Shown here: in pieces, positions 36,130 to 47,448 of the stretch
How the letters are laid out: each line of letters begins with the position of its first letter
Position numbering within the stretch: the first letter of the stretch is position 1
NCBI RefSeq assembly: GCF_015689175.1
Contig: NZ_CP065047.1
Location: forward strand, 5,208,001-5,272,000
Length of the DNA stretch: 64,000 bases
DNA from: Mycobacterium kubicae
GTDB lineage: Bacteria > Actinomycetota > Actinomycetes > Mycobacteriales > Mycobacteriaceae
Reading direction: 5' to 3'
Position numbers and translations under genes: made by a program
The notes under the pieces: model-generated
Seen by the model: only the letters and a program-made list of their open reading frames with translations
The model's database searches: none
Told to the model about the DNA's origin: nothing

Positions 36130-36951
36130 TTACACCGCCGCTGCCGAGTGGAGCGCCGTCGCCAGTATCCGGTTCACCGTTGTGTGGTGCAGCTTGAGTT
36201 CCTCTGAGATTTCACCCGGCTTTTGCCCGTCAGCGTGGCGGCGCAGCACAGCGTCAATGATTTCTGCAGGCTGCTTGGTTCTTTTCGATGCCATCACTGT
36301 GCGTACGGCGTGTTCATGACGCTCTCGCGGGGGCACAGCGGCGTCCACTCTTGGAACCGATGACAGCGACCGGTCCGGCTCGACCGCCACCATGGCCCTA
36401 TCACGCTCACCTGCTGAGGACCCAGCGACTGGCAGAGGTGTCGCCGACAGGGACACCGGGACGTCCTCCTCGACGAGGGCCGGCGGCGCCTCGGCGCGGC
36501 TGTGTAGGAGCCGGGTCAGGGCTACCAGCGCAACGGTGGCCTGCGCGGTCGTGACGTCAATGATCAGCGGCCACAACCATGCCAAGCTTGGGCGGATACC
36601 GCACCGGATAGCCAAGCTGCACAACGCATCAAATGACAGGCGAAACGCACCGGCCCCCAGTAACAGCGTCATGATCACCGCCGCCCAGAACGTCAAGGTG
36701 GGCCGGCGGTGCACCTTGATGAGCAGCGAGAGCCCTTCCGTGGACCCGAGCAATACCAGAGGTGGGGCCGTGGCCACCGCGGCCGCCAGCGCCGGGGCGA
36801 CGTGATCGGCCTGCACGATCGCGTGTAACGCGTTGCCAGCGATCGAGGCCGCGCTTGCTCCTATCAACACCACCCAAAAGAAACGCACTGCGCGCCGGTG
36901 GGTTTTCGGATCGGTATCGGCGGGAGTGCTGCGGGCGCTATCGCAAGCCAT
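36130..36951 (-). CDS. DUF2637-like membrane protein with C-terminal HTH
   Basis: 273 residues from ATG 36951; the longer frame has an unconvincing leader. Residues 20-165 contain four hydrophobic helices (FFWVVLIGASAASIAGNA ... WLWPLIIDVTTAQATVAL), the pattern of DUF2637 proteins of actinobacterial plasmids. After a Pro-rich linker there is a C-terminal HTH (AEIIDAVLRRHADGQ ... ISEELKLHHTTVNRIL). Membrane helices joined to a putative DNA-binding domain suggest a link between plasmid DNA and the membrane, next to the coupling protein gene. Confidence 0.75.
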   Translation of the reverse strand: MACDSARSTPADTDPKTHRRAVRFFWVVLIGASAASIAGNALHAIVQADHVAPALAAAVATAPPLVLLGSTEGLSLLIKVHRRPTLTFWAAVIMTLLLGAGAFRLSFDALCSLAIRCGIRPSLAWLWPLIIDVTTAQATVALVALTRLLHSRAEAPPALVEEDVPVSLSATPLPVAGSSAGERDRAMVAVEPDRSLSSVPRVDAAVPPRERHEHAVRTVMASKRTKQPAEIIDAVLRRHADGQKPGEISEELKLHHTTVNRILATALHSAAAV

Positions 36952-37016
36952 ACCCGCAATCGTGCACTCCCACCCCGGTATTCGTCTACCAAAGTCAGCC
37001 ACATTGGGAGGATCGA

Positions 37017-38560
37017 TTACCGCAGATAAGCATCCTCGTTGCGGAATGTCACAGACCTCAACGTGGTGCGAAAACGCTGTGTTTTCACGGTGATTCGCTC
37101 GCCCCGCTGTTCGATACGGATATCGGGTGCAGCGCTGGCGGGCACATCGCCGACCGTGATCGATGTGCGCGCGGGTGGGTAGTTGTTGACGCGACCATTG
37201 TGTACCACCATCGTCGGAGGACGTGGCGGCTGGGCTGTGACGTCGCGCGTCGTCCAGATCCGTGGGGAAGCAGACGTCATTGTCCAACGCCCAGTGGGGT
37301 CGTAAACGGCGACCTGTTCGCCTGCTGCGGCCGCCCGGCGAATCAGCCGTTTCACCGCCTGGTCATCATCGGCGTGCAGAGCAATTCGGGTGGGGGCCGC
37401 GGGATCTGATATCGGCATCAACAGCATAGCGTCTCGCAGTTCACCCAGCAGAACACCCGATGCGCCGGCTACGACAGCTGTGTTGAGTTCGGTAGTTACT
37501 GGCGTTGATGGCAACCTCAGCCGCCTGCACCCAGGCAAGGTCAGCGCCAACGCTTCCCACTGTCGGCCCGCCATCGGGTTGAGCACCAGCCGCGGCGAGC
37601 TGGCAAGCGGTTGCACGGTGGTCAACCGGACGAGGGCTGAAGCCCGCACGCCGGCAGGATCGCTGCGCAACGCGATCACCAGGGTCGTGTGGTCGCTCTG
37701 GTAGGCCCACACGTCGTCGAGTTGAGCAGAGCGCACGTCACTGGCGCTGAAGAAATACGCTGTGACATAGGCCTTCCCGCCGCGCTGCAGATTCGTCCAG
37801 CGGTCCTGGTAAGAAGCTGTCGCGTTTTCGGGCCCACCCAGGCTGGCCGCTACCGCGTCGTTCATCTGCGCTGCGGTCAAAAGCCTTGCACGACAGTTTG
37901 TTTGGCACAGCGCTCTGGTGATGCGCTGAGAAGCCGCCACCGCCGCGCCGATCGTGTCTCGCCGCCACAGCAGTCCAGGCAGAATGCGGTCGCTGCGCGT
38001 ATCGAAGCGGACTACCAACGTCACGCTACGCTGACCGGCCGCCGGCAGCCCCCGTAGCGCCGCTTCATACAGTTCGGCATAGTTGTCTCTGGCTGTGCGG
38101 CTGCCCTCGCAGATGATGTCGACATCAACACTCAACCCGCAGCGCTGCATCTCTTGTGCGATTACGCTAATCGGCACGGTATTAAGTGTTTTGGTGTGGT
38201 CGGCGTGCAATAGGGTGGGGATGTAAGGCTTGCCCAGCACAGTGATCATCGTGGACACGGTGTGCCCGTCGATCACAACACCGACTGTGTGCTCGTTGAG
38301 GGTGACATCGACCGGTTGAGGCAGCTGGAGTCTGCGCACCCGGCGGCGCGTCCAGGACATGGCCCGCCACGCCCACTGCCACACGGTGCGCTCCCGGAAG
38401 GTCAGCACACAGATCACCAGTCCGGTCGCGGCGCCGCTGGCGACGGCGATCGGCCACGAATCCAGCGTGGCGCTCAGTGCCAGCGCAACCAGACCTGCGA
38501 CCACTTCGCCGGTGACCACGGCGCGGGGTGCGATACGGGCCGAGACAAACCGTTGCTTCA

Positions 38561-38561
<1 letters not shown>
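37017..38561 (-). CDS. eccE: ESX membrane component EccE
   Basis: 514 residues with two N-terminal transmembrane helices (VVAGLVALALSATLDSW, AVASGAATGLVICVLTF) and a large exported-side domain. EccE lies at the periphery of the ESX membrane complex. Length and order (mycP then eccE) match other ESX loci, and the start overlaps the mycP stop by one base. Sequence is divergent, as usual for EccE. Confidence 0.85.
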
Positions 38562-40197
<1,636 letters not shown>

Positions 40198-40198
<1 letters not shown>

Positions 40199-41694
40199 CA
40201 GCCGTGGACCGCATTTCGTACCACCCACAGCAGATTCAGCAGCCAGATCGCCCATGGCACAACGAAAATCAGCAGAATGTACTCGCTGACTTCGACGGCG
40301 CGGTTTACCGGTGCGCTGATCCGCGCATTGGGCACCACCAGCGCTCCAAGCAGGCCCGCCCCGGCCAACATTAGCGCTGCGCCAACACATATCAGGGTGA
40401 CAACCGGCGAAGCCGGGTTGGGAGCGCTTGCGTATCGTCCGATCACCACCGCTACCGCGACGACCGCACCAACGGCCAGCATCACCGATTGATTGCGATC
40501 AACAAACGAGCGCGCCCGGAGCAGAAAGATTGCGCAAATCCCCAACGTGAATGCCAAAAACCGCCACCCGCCGCCAGTTTCGGGCATCACTGCATAGCGC
40601 GCGGCCGCCACCAACACCACAGCGCCGCCAGCCAGCAGACCCGTCACGATGGCGGTGCCGCGCCGAGCCCACGTCGCGATCTGCTCAACGGTTTCATTGC
40701 CCGGACGCTCCACCGGCGACACCGTGTTTAGGGCAGCGCCTTCTCGAGTCTCAAACACCCCCCGGTTAGTGACCGAAGGAAACCATGGCCCGGGCACTCC
40801 GGCCCCCACGATCCCGATGCTGGTTGCAAACGTCACTAGCACCAGGTCCGCTACCAAGAAGACGACCGCCAGATGCGCTGGCAGCACTCGCCAACCGCTG
40901 GCGTGGATCGCCGCCACCGCGCCCGCAGATAACCCGACCACAGCCATCCCCGCAAACACAGTCAGATAGCGGCCGGTCAGCATCGTCAATGCCGCCACGC
41001 CGGCCAACACGGTGGCCGTCGCGGCCACCACATGCCAGCCACCGGGTGGTCCCGGCACCGACATCGCCGCGCCTGCACCGGCGCAAATCAGCGCCGACCA
41101 CACCAGGAAGTCCGCCGATCGGCGTCGCTGCTCATCTCGTGCCCGCGTCGCCGCCCTCGCCGACACCAAGAAAACGGCGGCTAATCCCCACGACACCGCC
41201 GCGGGCAGCCAGCCGTGCTGTTGCCACCACAACTGCGCCAACATCACCTCGGCCCACGCGACCAGCGCTGCGAAAAGCCCCCCGGCTACCCGACGCGCGA
41301 CCGTGACATCGACTGTGGCGAACTGCTGGCGTGCTGAACGAGCCAGCGCCGTCGACACCTCCTCAATGACAGGTGCGAAGCGTTCGGTGGCGTCAGTAGG
41401 CAAGAGACACAACAAGTCCCCGTCGTAGACACGGCTGTCATCAAGGGATCGCTGCGGATCGAGCGGAGTGGCGTCTGCACGGCACAGTTGAAAGGTCAAC
41501 GTGTCATCAAGAGGTGCCCGCCCGCGATCTTTGAGAATCGCATTGACCCGCGGGATGAGGTCCTCGATCACCGCAATCAACGCCACCCCAGCAGGCAGGA
41601 CGTAATCGATGAGCGTGTCATCCCCGACCAGCAAATGAACCTTGCACAGCCGAGGGACTTCCGGCGCCTGTTGTGCGGAATTGGCGGTGGTCAT
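40198..41694 (-). CDS. eccD: ESX channel component EccD
   Basis: 498 residues. The N-terminal 100 residues form the ubiquitin-like domain (CKVHLLVGDDTLIDYVLPAG ... VYDGDLLCLLP). About eleven transmembrane helices follow from residue 135 on. EccD is the main membrane-spanning subunit of the ESX complex. The gene overlaps the EspI-like stop as ATGA and the mycP start likewise. Confidence 0.93.
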
Positions 41695-43211
41695 CGGGCA
41701 TCGGCCGCTGTCGAGAACCCTGCCGCCAATGCGGCGGCGGTCTTAAGCACCGCCCTGGCGGTCTTAGGGTTGACCCTTCGAAGGTCCAACTCGCCCGCCG
41801 AGGCGATGTGGGGGTCAAAGGGTACCTCGATAATGCGATCGTTTTTGACCCAGCTCCCGAAATGCTCCCTGAGTGTGGCGACCAGTTTGGCCGCCTCCTT
41901 ACGATCCTTCCGATTGCGCGCCGGGCGAATGTGGTTGATCACCAACACTGTTCGCGACAGCAACTGGTGATAGCCTTCGTCGCGCAACCACTCGAAATTG
42001 GTGCTCGCGCCTTCGGCGCCGTCCGGGACGGCCGAGGCCACCATCAACACCGCATCGGCGCGCTCGAACACACCCTTCATCACCTCGTGTTCGAGATCGA
42101 CACCGCAGTCAACGAAAAGCACACTGTAGAACCGTTGTAGACGCATATGGCCCTTGCTGAACTCATCAGCGGTCAACCCCTCCCCGCGAGCGCCTCCATG
42201 GCGCGGGGAAGCCACAACGTCTAAACCAACTTGGTTGTGGCCCGTCAAGGCCCCAACATCGGCGTAGCGATGAAGATTAAGGTCGTCGTTAATCGCACGC
42301 AGCGATGACGCCTTGGGATCCACCCGAGCCGCCAAATTTGCGGCCTGTGCCGGATCGGCGTCGACAGCGACCACTTGGTCGTTACGATTGCGTGCAAACT
42401 CACTGGCGGTCGCGACAGTCATCGCGGTCTTGCCCGAACCGCCCTTGCCACCAAGCACCACGACGGTATAAGTGCCACGCAAATTGGCCCCGATCGCAGC
42501 CTTGAGGCCACGCACTGTGCGCTCGTCGCTGGACTCACCGACGTTAATCAGCCCACCAGAAACCTTGAGCAACGCCCTGCGCCACCCCTTGGATGGCGCC
42601 TCCTTGTGTGGGGCAATCAAGTCCGTGGCGCGCAGGTGCTCTCGCAGCGCGTCCGAAGACCGTGGCGTGCCCGCGGTGCGAGGCGACGGTTGGGGTGTTG
42701 GCGCACGCCAACCATGTTCTTCTGCCGGCGGATACGGACGCGCAACCTGGCTGGGATCTGCGTGACCGGCTGGCTGCGGTGCGCCGTGACGCCCACCGAG
42801 CGCCGCCTCCGACACTCCCTGCGGTGGGCGGCCCAATTGACTTGAGGAACCGTAGCTTTCGCTGGGCGTCCCCTGCTGATGGGGACCGGCCTGCTGCGCC
42901 CACGGAGGTGGCGGAGGGGTGTCTTGGCCCTGGGGTGCCAAGGTGCCCTCCGGGGGCGAAAACCGCGGCGGCTGCCAACCCGGGGCTTGTTGGGGCGCCG
43001 AAGACGGCGCCGGCGTCGCATCCTGGGCGGGGAGCCCAAGAGCGGCCTCCGGGGGTGAAAACCGCGGCCGCCCATCATCGCTCGTCGGTTCGCCGCTGTT
43101 GTTGGGATGGCTGGGCTCAACTGCGCCTGGCGCGGGCTGCGTCTCGGGCGGCGGACCTGCCGCCAGGCCATTGAAAAAGTCGCGTTCCTCACGCTCATGC
43201 GGACTTGTCAT
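41691..43211 (-). CDS. EspI-like MinD/ParA-type ATPase with Pro-rich N-terminus
   Basis: 506 residues from ATG 43211. Residues 1-210 are Pro/Gln-rich and contain two copies of PRFSPPE separated by about 45 residues. The C-terminal ATPase has a deviant Walker A VVLGGKGGSGKTAMTVA, VVAVDADPAQAANLA and VLFVDCGVDLEHEVM. This is the architecture of EspI, which in ESX-1 adjusts secretion when ATP is low. It lies between espG and eccD. A partition-type role is a weaker alternative, given the linker and ESX context. Confidence 0.85.
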   Translation of the reverse strand: MTSPHEREERDFFNGLAAGPPPETQPAPGAVEPSHPNNSGEPTSDDGRPRFSPPEAALGLPAQDATPAPSSAPQQAPGWQPPRFSPPEGTLAPQGQDTPPPPPWAQQAGPHQQGTPSESYGSSSQLGRPPQGVSEAALGGRHGAPQPAGHADPSQVARPYPPAEEHGWRAPTPQPSPRTAGTPRSSDALREHLRATDLIAPHKEAPSKGWRRALLKVSGGLINVGESSDERTVRGLKAAIGANLRGTYTVVVLGGKGGSGKTAMTVATASEFARNRNDQVVAVDADPAQAANLAARVDPKASSLRAINDDLNLHRYADVGALTGHNQVGLDVVASPRHGGARGEGLTADEFSKGHMRLQRFYSVLFVDCGVDLEHEVMKGVFERADAVLMVASAVPDGAEGASTNFEWLRDEGYHQLLSRTVLVINHIRPARNRKDRKEAAKLVATLREHFGSWVKNDRIIEVPFDPHIASAGELDLRRVNPKTARAVLKTAAALAAGFSTAADAR

Positions 43212-43340
43212 ACCGTGTCCCCTCGTCACCAGACGTATTCGAATTTCGCTTAGCGCCACATAATTTGGCCACAGCGCGACAGTAACAACCACGGTTTTCA
43301 TCCGTCTACAACGGACACCATATTCGCCTGTATCGAAATT

Positions 43341-44282
43341 TTATGTCCGCTGATGAGTCGCCCAGCCGCGTCCCGAGGGCAAAGTTTCGAGCAGCTCGAC
43401 CACAGCCGTGTGGATTGCGTGATCGGCGCCGGGCAGCAGTGTGGTCCATTGCCTGCCGTCAGGACCAACGCTGTTGCTGACAACGACGCGGCCGATCAAG
43501 GTGTCAGCCACGGTCACCGCCATCGGCGCCCGCGCCGGGCCACTGATAGAGAATTCGGCCGCGCCGATAACCGCGCGGGTGGTGCCCCGGTCGGCGACCG
43601 CTTCGACTAGCCGCGCCTGGGGAACTGAAAGTCCAACCTCTACGAGGCCCGCGATGATGTCGATGGCGGGGTTGGCCTGCCAGGCCGACAGAACTGTATT
43701 GAGTACCGCTGCTTCGCTATTGATGCCGTGGAATTGGGCCGGGTCGGCCGGCCCTATCGTGTCGACGACGACGTGCGCGATCTCGGTCCCACCCAGCGGG
43801 GTGACCACAACCTCATCGCTGGTGTCTTGGCCCGGGCGCCAGAGCCGCGCGGCGGCCACCCACGCGTTATCGCGCCGGCACAATGTCACAACTCGCTGGG
43901 GAGGCCGCTGGGCGTACCACCGTGCCAGCGCCTCGGCGGCCTCAATCGCGTCCTCCGGGGCGGTGAAGACCGCTGGTGGGCCTTCAAGCCGCTCCGGTCG
44001 GATCTCGGGGCGGGTAATCGTCACGTCAATCTCGACGTCGGGACGCCCCAAGGCCCGCACCCAAGAGGCCACGCTGGGGTCAACCTCGCCGCCCTGACAA
44101 ATCCCCGCGTTTTCGAGCACCTCCATCCCGGGGTGAGCCGCGATGGTGGCCTGCACCGCCCCAATGGGCCGGATCTTGAGGGCAGGTGGCAATTGAGCCA
44201 CACCGCAAAGCGCGGCTGTCAACCACAAACCTTCCGACGTGGTCGACAGCCGCGCTGCAACCGCGGTTCCGGTCTCGGTCAC
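43341..44282 (-). CDS. espG: PE/PPE chaperone EspG
   Basis: 313 residues from GTG 44282, overlapping the upstream esx stop (GTGA). The protein has the EspG pattern of a two-lobed alpha/beta fold, with LWLTAALCGVAQLPPALKI near the N-terminus and RPPQRVVTLCRRDNAWVAAARL in the middle. EspG binds the tip of PE-PPE pairs in the cytosol and delivers them to the ESX channel. The PE and PPE genes upstream in the same operon are its likely clients. Confidence 0.88.
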   Translation of the reverse strand: MTETGTAVAARLSTTSEGLWLTAALCGVAQLPPALKIRPIGAVQATIAAHPGMEVLENAGICQGGEVDPSVASWVRALGRPDVEIDVTITRPEIRPERLEGPPAVFTAPEDAIEAAEALARWYAQRPPQRVVTLCRRDNAWVAAARLWRPGQDTSDEVVVTPLGGTEIAHVVVDTIGPADPAQFHGINSEAAVLNTVLSAWQANPAIDIIAGLVEVGLSVPQARLVEAVADRGTTRAVIGAAEFSISGPARAPMAVTVADTLIGRVVVSNSVGPDGRQWTTLLPGADHAIHTAVVELLETLPSGRGWATHQRT

Positions 44283-44578
44283 AAGCCCCGGAAACCAGCC
44301 TGGACCGCGTGGTCGGTGCCCAGCGCATTCGTCGACGCGTGCCCCTGGGCCTGTCCATGGCGCTCGATCGTGGTGAACACCGCCTGGAACGCCTGATCGA
44401 TCTCGTGCATGGCGACCTGGGCAGCGTCAGAACCATGCTGCGTCCAGACTGTGGCGACCTGGTTGATTGTTCCCATGGCCCGGGTACGCAGATCGTTCAT
44501 GTGAGCGACCAGCTGCGCCTGGGCCGACACGTGATCGGCGATCATGGCGTGGTCGTAACGCATTGAATCCATAACCAT
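44279..44578 (-). CDS. WXG100-like ESX substrate (EsxA position)
   Basis: 99 residues predicted as a helix-turn-helix hairpin. At the turn the protein has TVWTQHGSDA, so the usual W-x-G is widened to W-x-x-x-G. No clear C-terminal YxxxD/E is present. It follows the second WXG100-like gene by 42 bases and precedes espG, the normal esxB-esxA-espG order. The pair is likely secreted as a heterodimer. Confidence 0.85.
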   Translation of the reverse strand: MVMDSMRYDHAMIADHVSAQAQLVAHMNDLRTRAMGTINQVATVWTQHGSDAAQVAMHEIDQAFQAVFTTIERHGQAQGHASTNALGTDHAVQAGFRGL

Positions 44579-44620
44579 TCTCCTCTGAAAGTCGTTCGAT
44601 GTCTGAAAGATTGGCCGCGG

Positions 44621-44923
44621 TCAGGTCGACTGGATGGAGCCCAGCGCCGCGCGGTTCTGCGCGTTCGTTTCTTGGTACTGGTGCGCCGAGCGCTTCATTA
44701 TGTCGATGACGCTCTGAAACCGCTGGCTGACCTGTTGGCCGGTCCGGTTGATGTCCTCGGTGGTGGCCATGGAGGCCAGCGCCGCATCACCACTAAACCC
44801 AGTACCGGTGAGGTTCTGGTTCATGGTGACATAACGGCCCAACGCCGACAGCACCTCTTGTTGAATGTTCGACAATTGACTTGCGCCCGAAAGCATCTGG
44901 GCGACATCGGCGTTCAACGCCAT
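44621..44923 (-). CDS. WXG100-like ESX substrate (EsxB position)
   Basis: 100 residues, two helices. The turn reads GTGFSGDAA, with Phe in place of the Trp of W-x-G. Near the C-terminus is HQYQETNAQNR, where YxxxN replaces the YxxxD/E secretion motif. Placed between PPE and the EsxA-position gene, it is the expected CFP-10-like partner. Changed hallmark residues in both partners suggest co-variation. Confidence 0.85.
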   Translation of the reverse strand: MALNADVAQMLSGASQLSNIQQEVLSALGRYVTMNQNLTGTGFSGDAALASMATTEDINRTGQQVSQRFQSVIDIMKRSAHQYQETNAQNRAALGSIQST

Positions 44924-45001
44924 GATGGTGTATCTCCTTCACTAGCAAGTGGTTACCGCTGGTTCGATCAGTTCAGCAATGACCCGGGCCCCTGCCGGGA
45001 G

Positions 45002-46483
45002 TTATCCTCCCTGCCCGACGTGGACCACGCCCTCAGACGTGAGCACCGGCGCCGCATGCGCGGAGGCCGGTAGCGTGATCGTCTTATCCTGCTCGCTGAC
45101 ATCGGCATATTCACTGCCGCGTCCGGAGCGCCCCGTTGCCGCCATGGGTCCATACATTCCGGGCGCCATGGCTCCTCTGCCCGCTGCCGCGCCGCTTCGC
45201 AGTCCCGCAGCCGGTTGCTCGTCTGTTTCAGCGCCATCAGCCACGTCGGCCCACCAGCCGCCCGGCACGCCCACAGGCCCACCTAGCCCGCCAGCAGACG
45301 GTTTCGTCAACGCCGCGGCAACCGCTGACGCGCCCCCGGCGAAGCCGCCGTTGGCGCCACTTAGTCCCGACCACGGTGCACTGGCTGCGCTGAATCCCGG
45401 TGCTCCCCCGGCTGGGGGCCCACCCAATCCACCGGACATTCCACCGGTCAGCGCCGACAACGGGCCCATCAGGCCGCTTAGTTGGCCACTGGCACTCGAC
45501 GGGAGCTGCCCCAGTGACTCCAGTGGTGAACTGAGCGAACTCATCATTTCGGTTGGCGCCTGGGTGAGTTGGCCGAGCAACGACTGTCCAGACTCTTCCA
45601 GGGGCGGCTGACCGCCTTGACCCGCCTGCAACGGTGGAGCTTTTCCCTGCGGCGCGTTACTCGTGACGCCCTGGCCGGTGCCCGTCGTTGCGGGCACGCC
45701 CTGCCCCGCGGTCGTGCCGGTGGTCGCTGGCTGCGGTGCCGGGGTTTGCCCACCAGTGGGCGACCCTGCGGCCTGCACGCCTGCTCCCGTGCCGTTGAAC
45801 ACGCCGCTCGAGATCCCAGTGGCCACGCCTGTGCTGATCCCACTGCCAGCCGACACCACTCCCCCACCGGCGCTAATGCCCGACCCTAAGGCCTGCACGC
45901 CAGCACCAACCCCGTCGCCGACCAACCCTGCCAAGCCGGCCGTCGCCCCCAGCGGATTGCTCATATCAGGCAACGTCGGCAAGGGAACGGTCAGCGCGCT
46001 CACGACAGGGGCCATAGCGCCCAAGTAGCCGACCATGGCCCCGGCGTTCTGCGACCAATACTCCCCATATTCAGCATTCGCCTCGGCGATCGCTGGGGTG
46101 TTGATCCCCATGAAATTTGTTGATTCCAAAGTGGCCTCGCGGACCCGGTTGGCCACCACCACTTCATGAGGAATGGTCGCGGACACGGCCGCGCTGTACG
46201 CAGTCAACCCAGTTTGGATGGTGGCCGCCGCAGTCTCTGCATGCAGCCCGGCGGTCTGCTGCCAGGCCGCCATCGGCGTGGCACTATCGAGCATCCCCAT
46301 TCCGCCAGAGCCCTGGAAAACCGGCGCGGTCGCGATCGCGGTCACCGACTGCTGCATCCCTTGCTCGAAGTGCGTGGCCGCAGCAGCCGTGTAGGCGGTG
46401 ATCTGTGGGACGTGCGCCGTTGGACCCGCGCCCATCCTGGTCAACCGAAATGCGTTGATCTCTGGTGGGATACCCCAGTACAT
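45002..46483 (-). CDS. PPE-family protein
   Basis: 493 residues. The N-terminal PPE domain begins MYWGIPPEINAFRLTRMGAG and is mostly helical to about residue 170. The remainder is Gly/Ala/Ser-rich with repeated GVQALGSG, GISSGVFNG and Gln-Pro segments, and the end is a polar tail. PPE proteins pair with PE partners through the N-terminal domain and are exported by ESX systems. It starts 15 bases after the PE gene. Confidence 0.93.
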   Translation of the reverse strand: MYWGIPPEINAFRLTRMGAGPTAHVPQITAYTAAAATHFEQGMQQSVTAIATAPVFQGSGGMGMLDSATPMAAWQQTAGLHAETAAATIQTGLTAYSAAVSATIPHEVVVANRVREATLESTNFMGINTPAIAEANAEYGEYWSQNAGAMVGYLGAMAPVVSALTVPLPTLPDMSNPLGATAGLAGLVGDGVGAGVQALGSGISAGGGVVSAGSGISTGVATGISSGVFNGTGAGVQAAGSPTGGQTPAPQPATTGTTAGQGVPATTGTGQGVTSNAPQGKAPPLQAGQGGQPPLEESGQSLLGQLTQAPTEMMSSLSSPLESLGQLPSSASGQLSGLMGPLSALTGGMSGGLGGPPAGGAPGFSAASAPWSGLSGANGGFAGGASAVAAALTKPSAGGLGGPVGVPGGWWADVADGAETDEQPAAGLRSGAAAGRGAMAPGMYGPMAATGRSGRGSEYADVSEQDKTITLPASAHAAPVLTSEGVVHVGQGG

Positions 46484-46498
46484 CAGTGCACCGCCGCG

Positions 46499-46795
46499 CT
46501 ACAGCGACAGCAGCGCCTTGCCGACCGCATCCATAGCGGTGTAGGTGGCCGCCGACGTAGCCACGGTGGCTGCGAACGCCTCCCGCTGAGCCACACCTAG
46601 AGCACCTGCCGCCAAGAACTGCGCGCCGTGCGCGGCGATAGCTTGAGCGAACATTGCCGACACTTCCTCGCCGCCCATCGGCAGCACAGCGCCCATCGCT
46701 GGTGCCCCAGCGGCAAGAGTGGCCGCCGTGGTCGCCCCGCCTGCGCCCTCTGATGCTGCCTGCGCCGCCAGCGCCGGCGCCTCAATGAACATCAT
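46499..46795 (-). CDS. PE-family protein
   Basis: 98 residues from ATG 46795 (or the adjacent ATG 46792). It is a PE domain only, with two helices and no long C-terminal extension. The T7SS export signal YxxxD is present near the C-terminus as YTAMD. It is the partner of the PPE encoded immediately downstream. The 236 bases upstream (46796-47031) hold no gene and may carry an internal promoter. Confidence 0.9.
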   Translation of the reverse strand: MMFIEAPALAAQAASEGAGGATTAATLAAGAPAMGAVLPMGGEEVSAMFAQAIAAHGAQFLAAGALGVAQREAFAATVATSAATYTAMDAVGKALLSL

Positions 46796-47031
46796 TGCAA
46801 TCCCACCCCTGTCCACATATCCCATTCGCCCCACGAGCAATAAAGCCGCCGTTTGATGCGACGATAACCGCCCCCAGGGACACCGGCAACCAAACCTCCG
46901 ACATTCCACACAAGGCAACACCCCCTGTTTCCCGACACCCTCTACGGCGCCGCTCACCTGGCGAAATACCGCCACGCATCACCGAGCGACAAAGGCCCAT
47001 GCCGACGCATGAATCGGTCCAGATCGACCGC

Positions 47032-47448
47032 TTAATCAGCTACTGAACCGCCCAGCACGAACTGCGCAGCCGCACGCGCACGCTCCTCGATGGTTTTCAG
47101 CCGCAGAATCGACTGCTCGGCAGCACCGGCGGCCGACCGCGCCTCCTCGGCAATCTCGGTGAGCCGCGCTGCGACGAGCTGGGCCGAGCGAGTCACCGGC
47201 GCGCGTGGACCCGGTAGGGGTTGGCCGGCCAACAAGGCCGCACACGTCCCGGCCTCCCAGCCCAGCGCCGAGCCGATCCTATCCAGCGTGGCCGCACGAG
47301 ACGGGACCATGCCATGGTTGATCAGCCGCGAGATCGTAGGCCGCGCCACGCGCGCCAGGCGTGCCAGATCATGTTTGGACAACCCCTGTTCTAAGCGGGC
47401 TTGTTCCACCGCGTGGACGAGCAGCCACGCGGGGTCATCCTCGCTCAA
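47032..47448 (-). CDS. XRE-family regulator inside the ESX operon
   Basis: 138 residues. TTG 47448 overlaps the eccC stop as TTGA, so this regulator is translationally coupled to the secretion ATPase. The HTH is LSKHDLARLARVARPTISRL with a following SRAATLDRIGSALGW. The C-terminal half is helical (LVAARLTEIAEEARSAAGAA). It resembles the regulator at 32857-33246. A DNA-binding regulator between eccC and PE is not part of standard ESX loci and may give feedback control of PE-PPE-esx expression. Confidence 0.8.
   Translation of the reverse strand: MSEDDPAWLLVHAVEQARLEQGLSKHDLARLARVARPTISRLINHGMVPSRAATLDRIGSALGWEAGTCAALLAGQPLPGPRAPVTRSAQLVAARLTEIAEEARSAAGAAEQSILRLKTIEERARAAAQFVLGGSVAD

Noticed and set aside
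41691..43211. Plasmid partition ParA
   Set aside because: The ATPase is ParA/MinD-like, but the long Pro-rich N-terminus and position between espG and eccD fit EspI better; no parB or centromere repeats are nearby.
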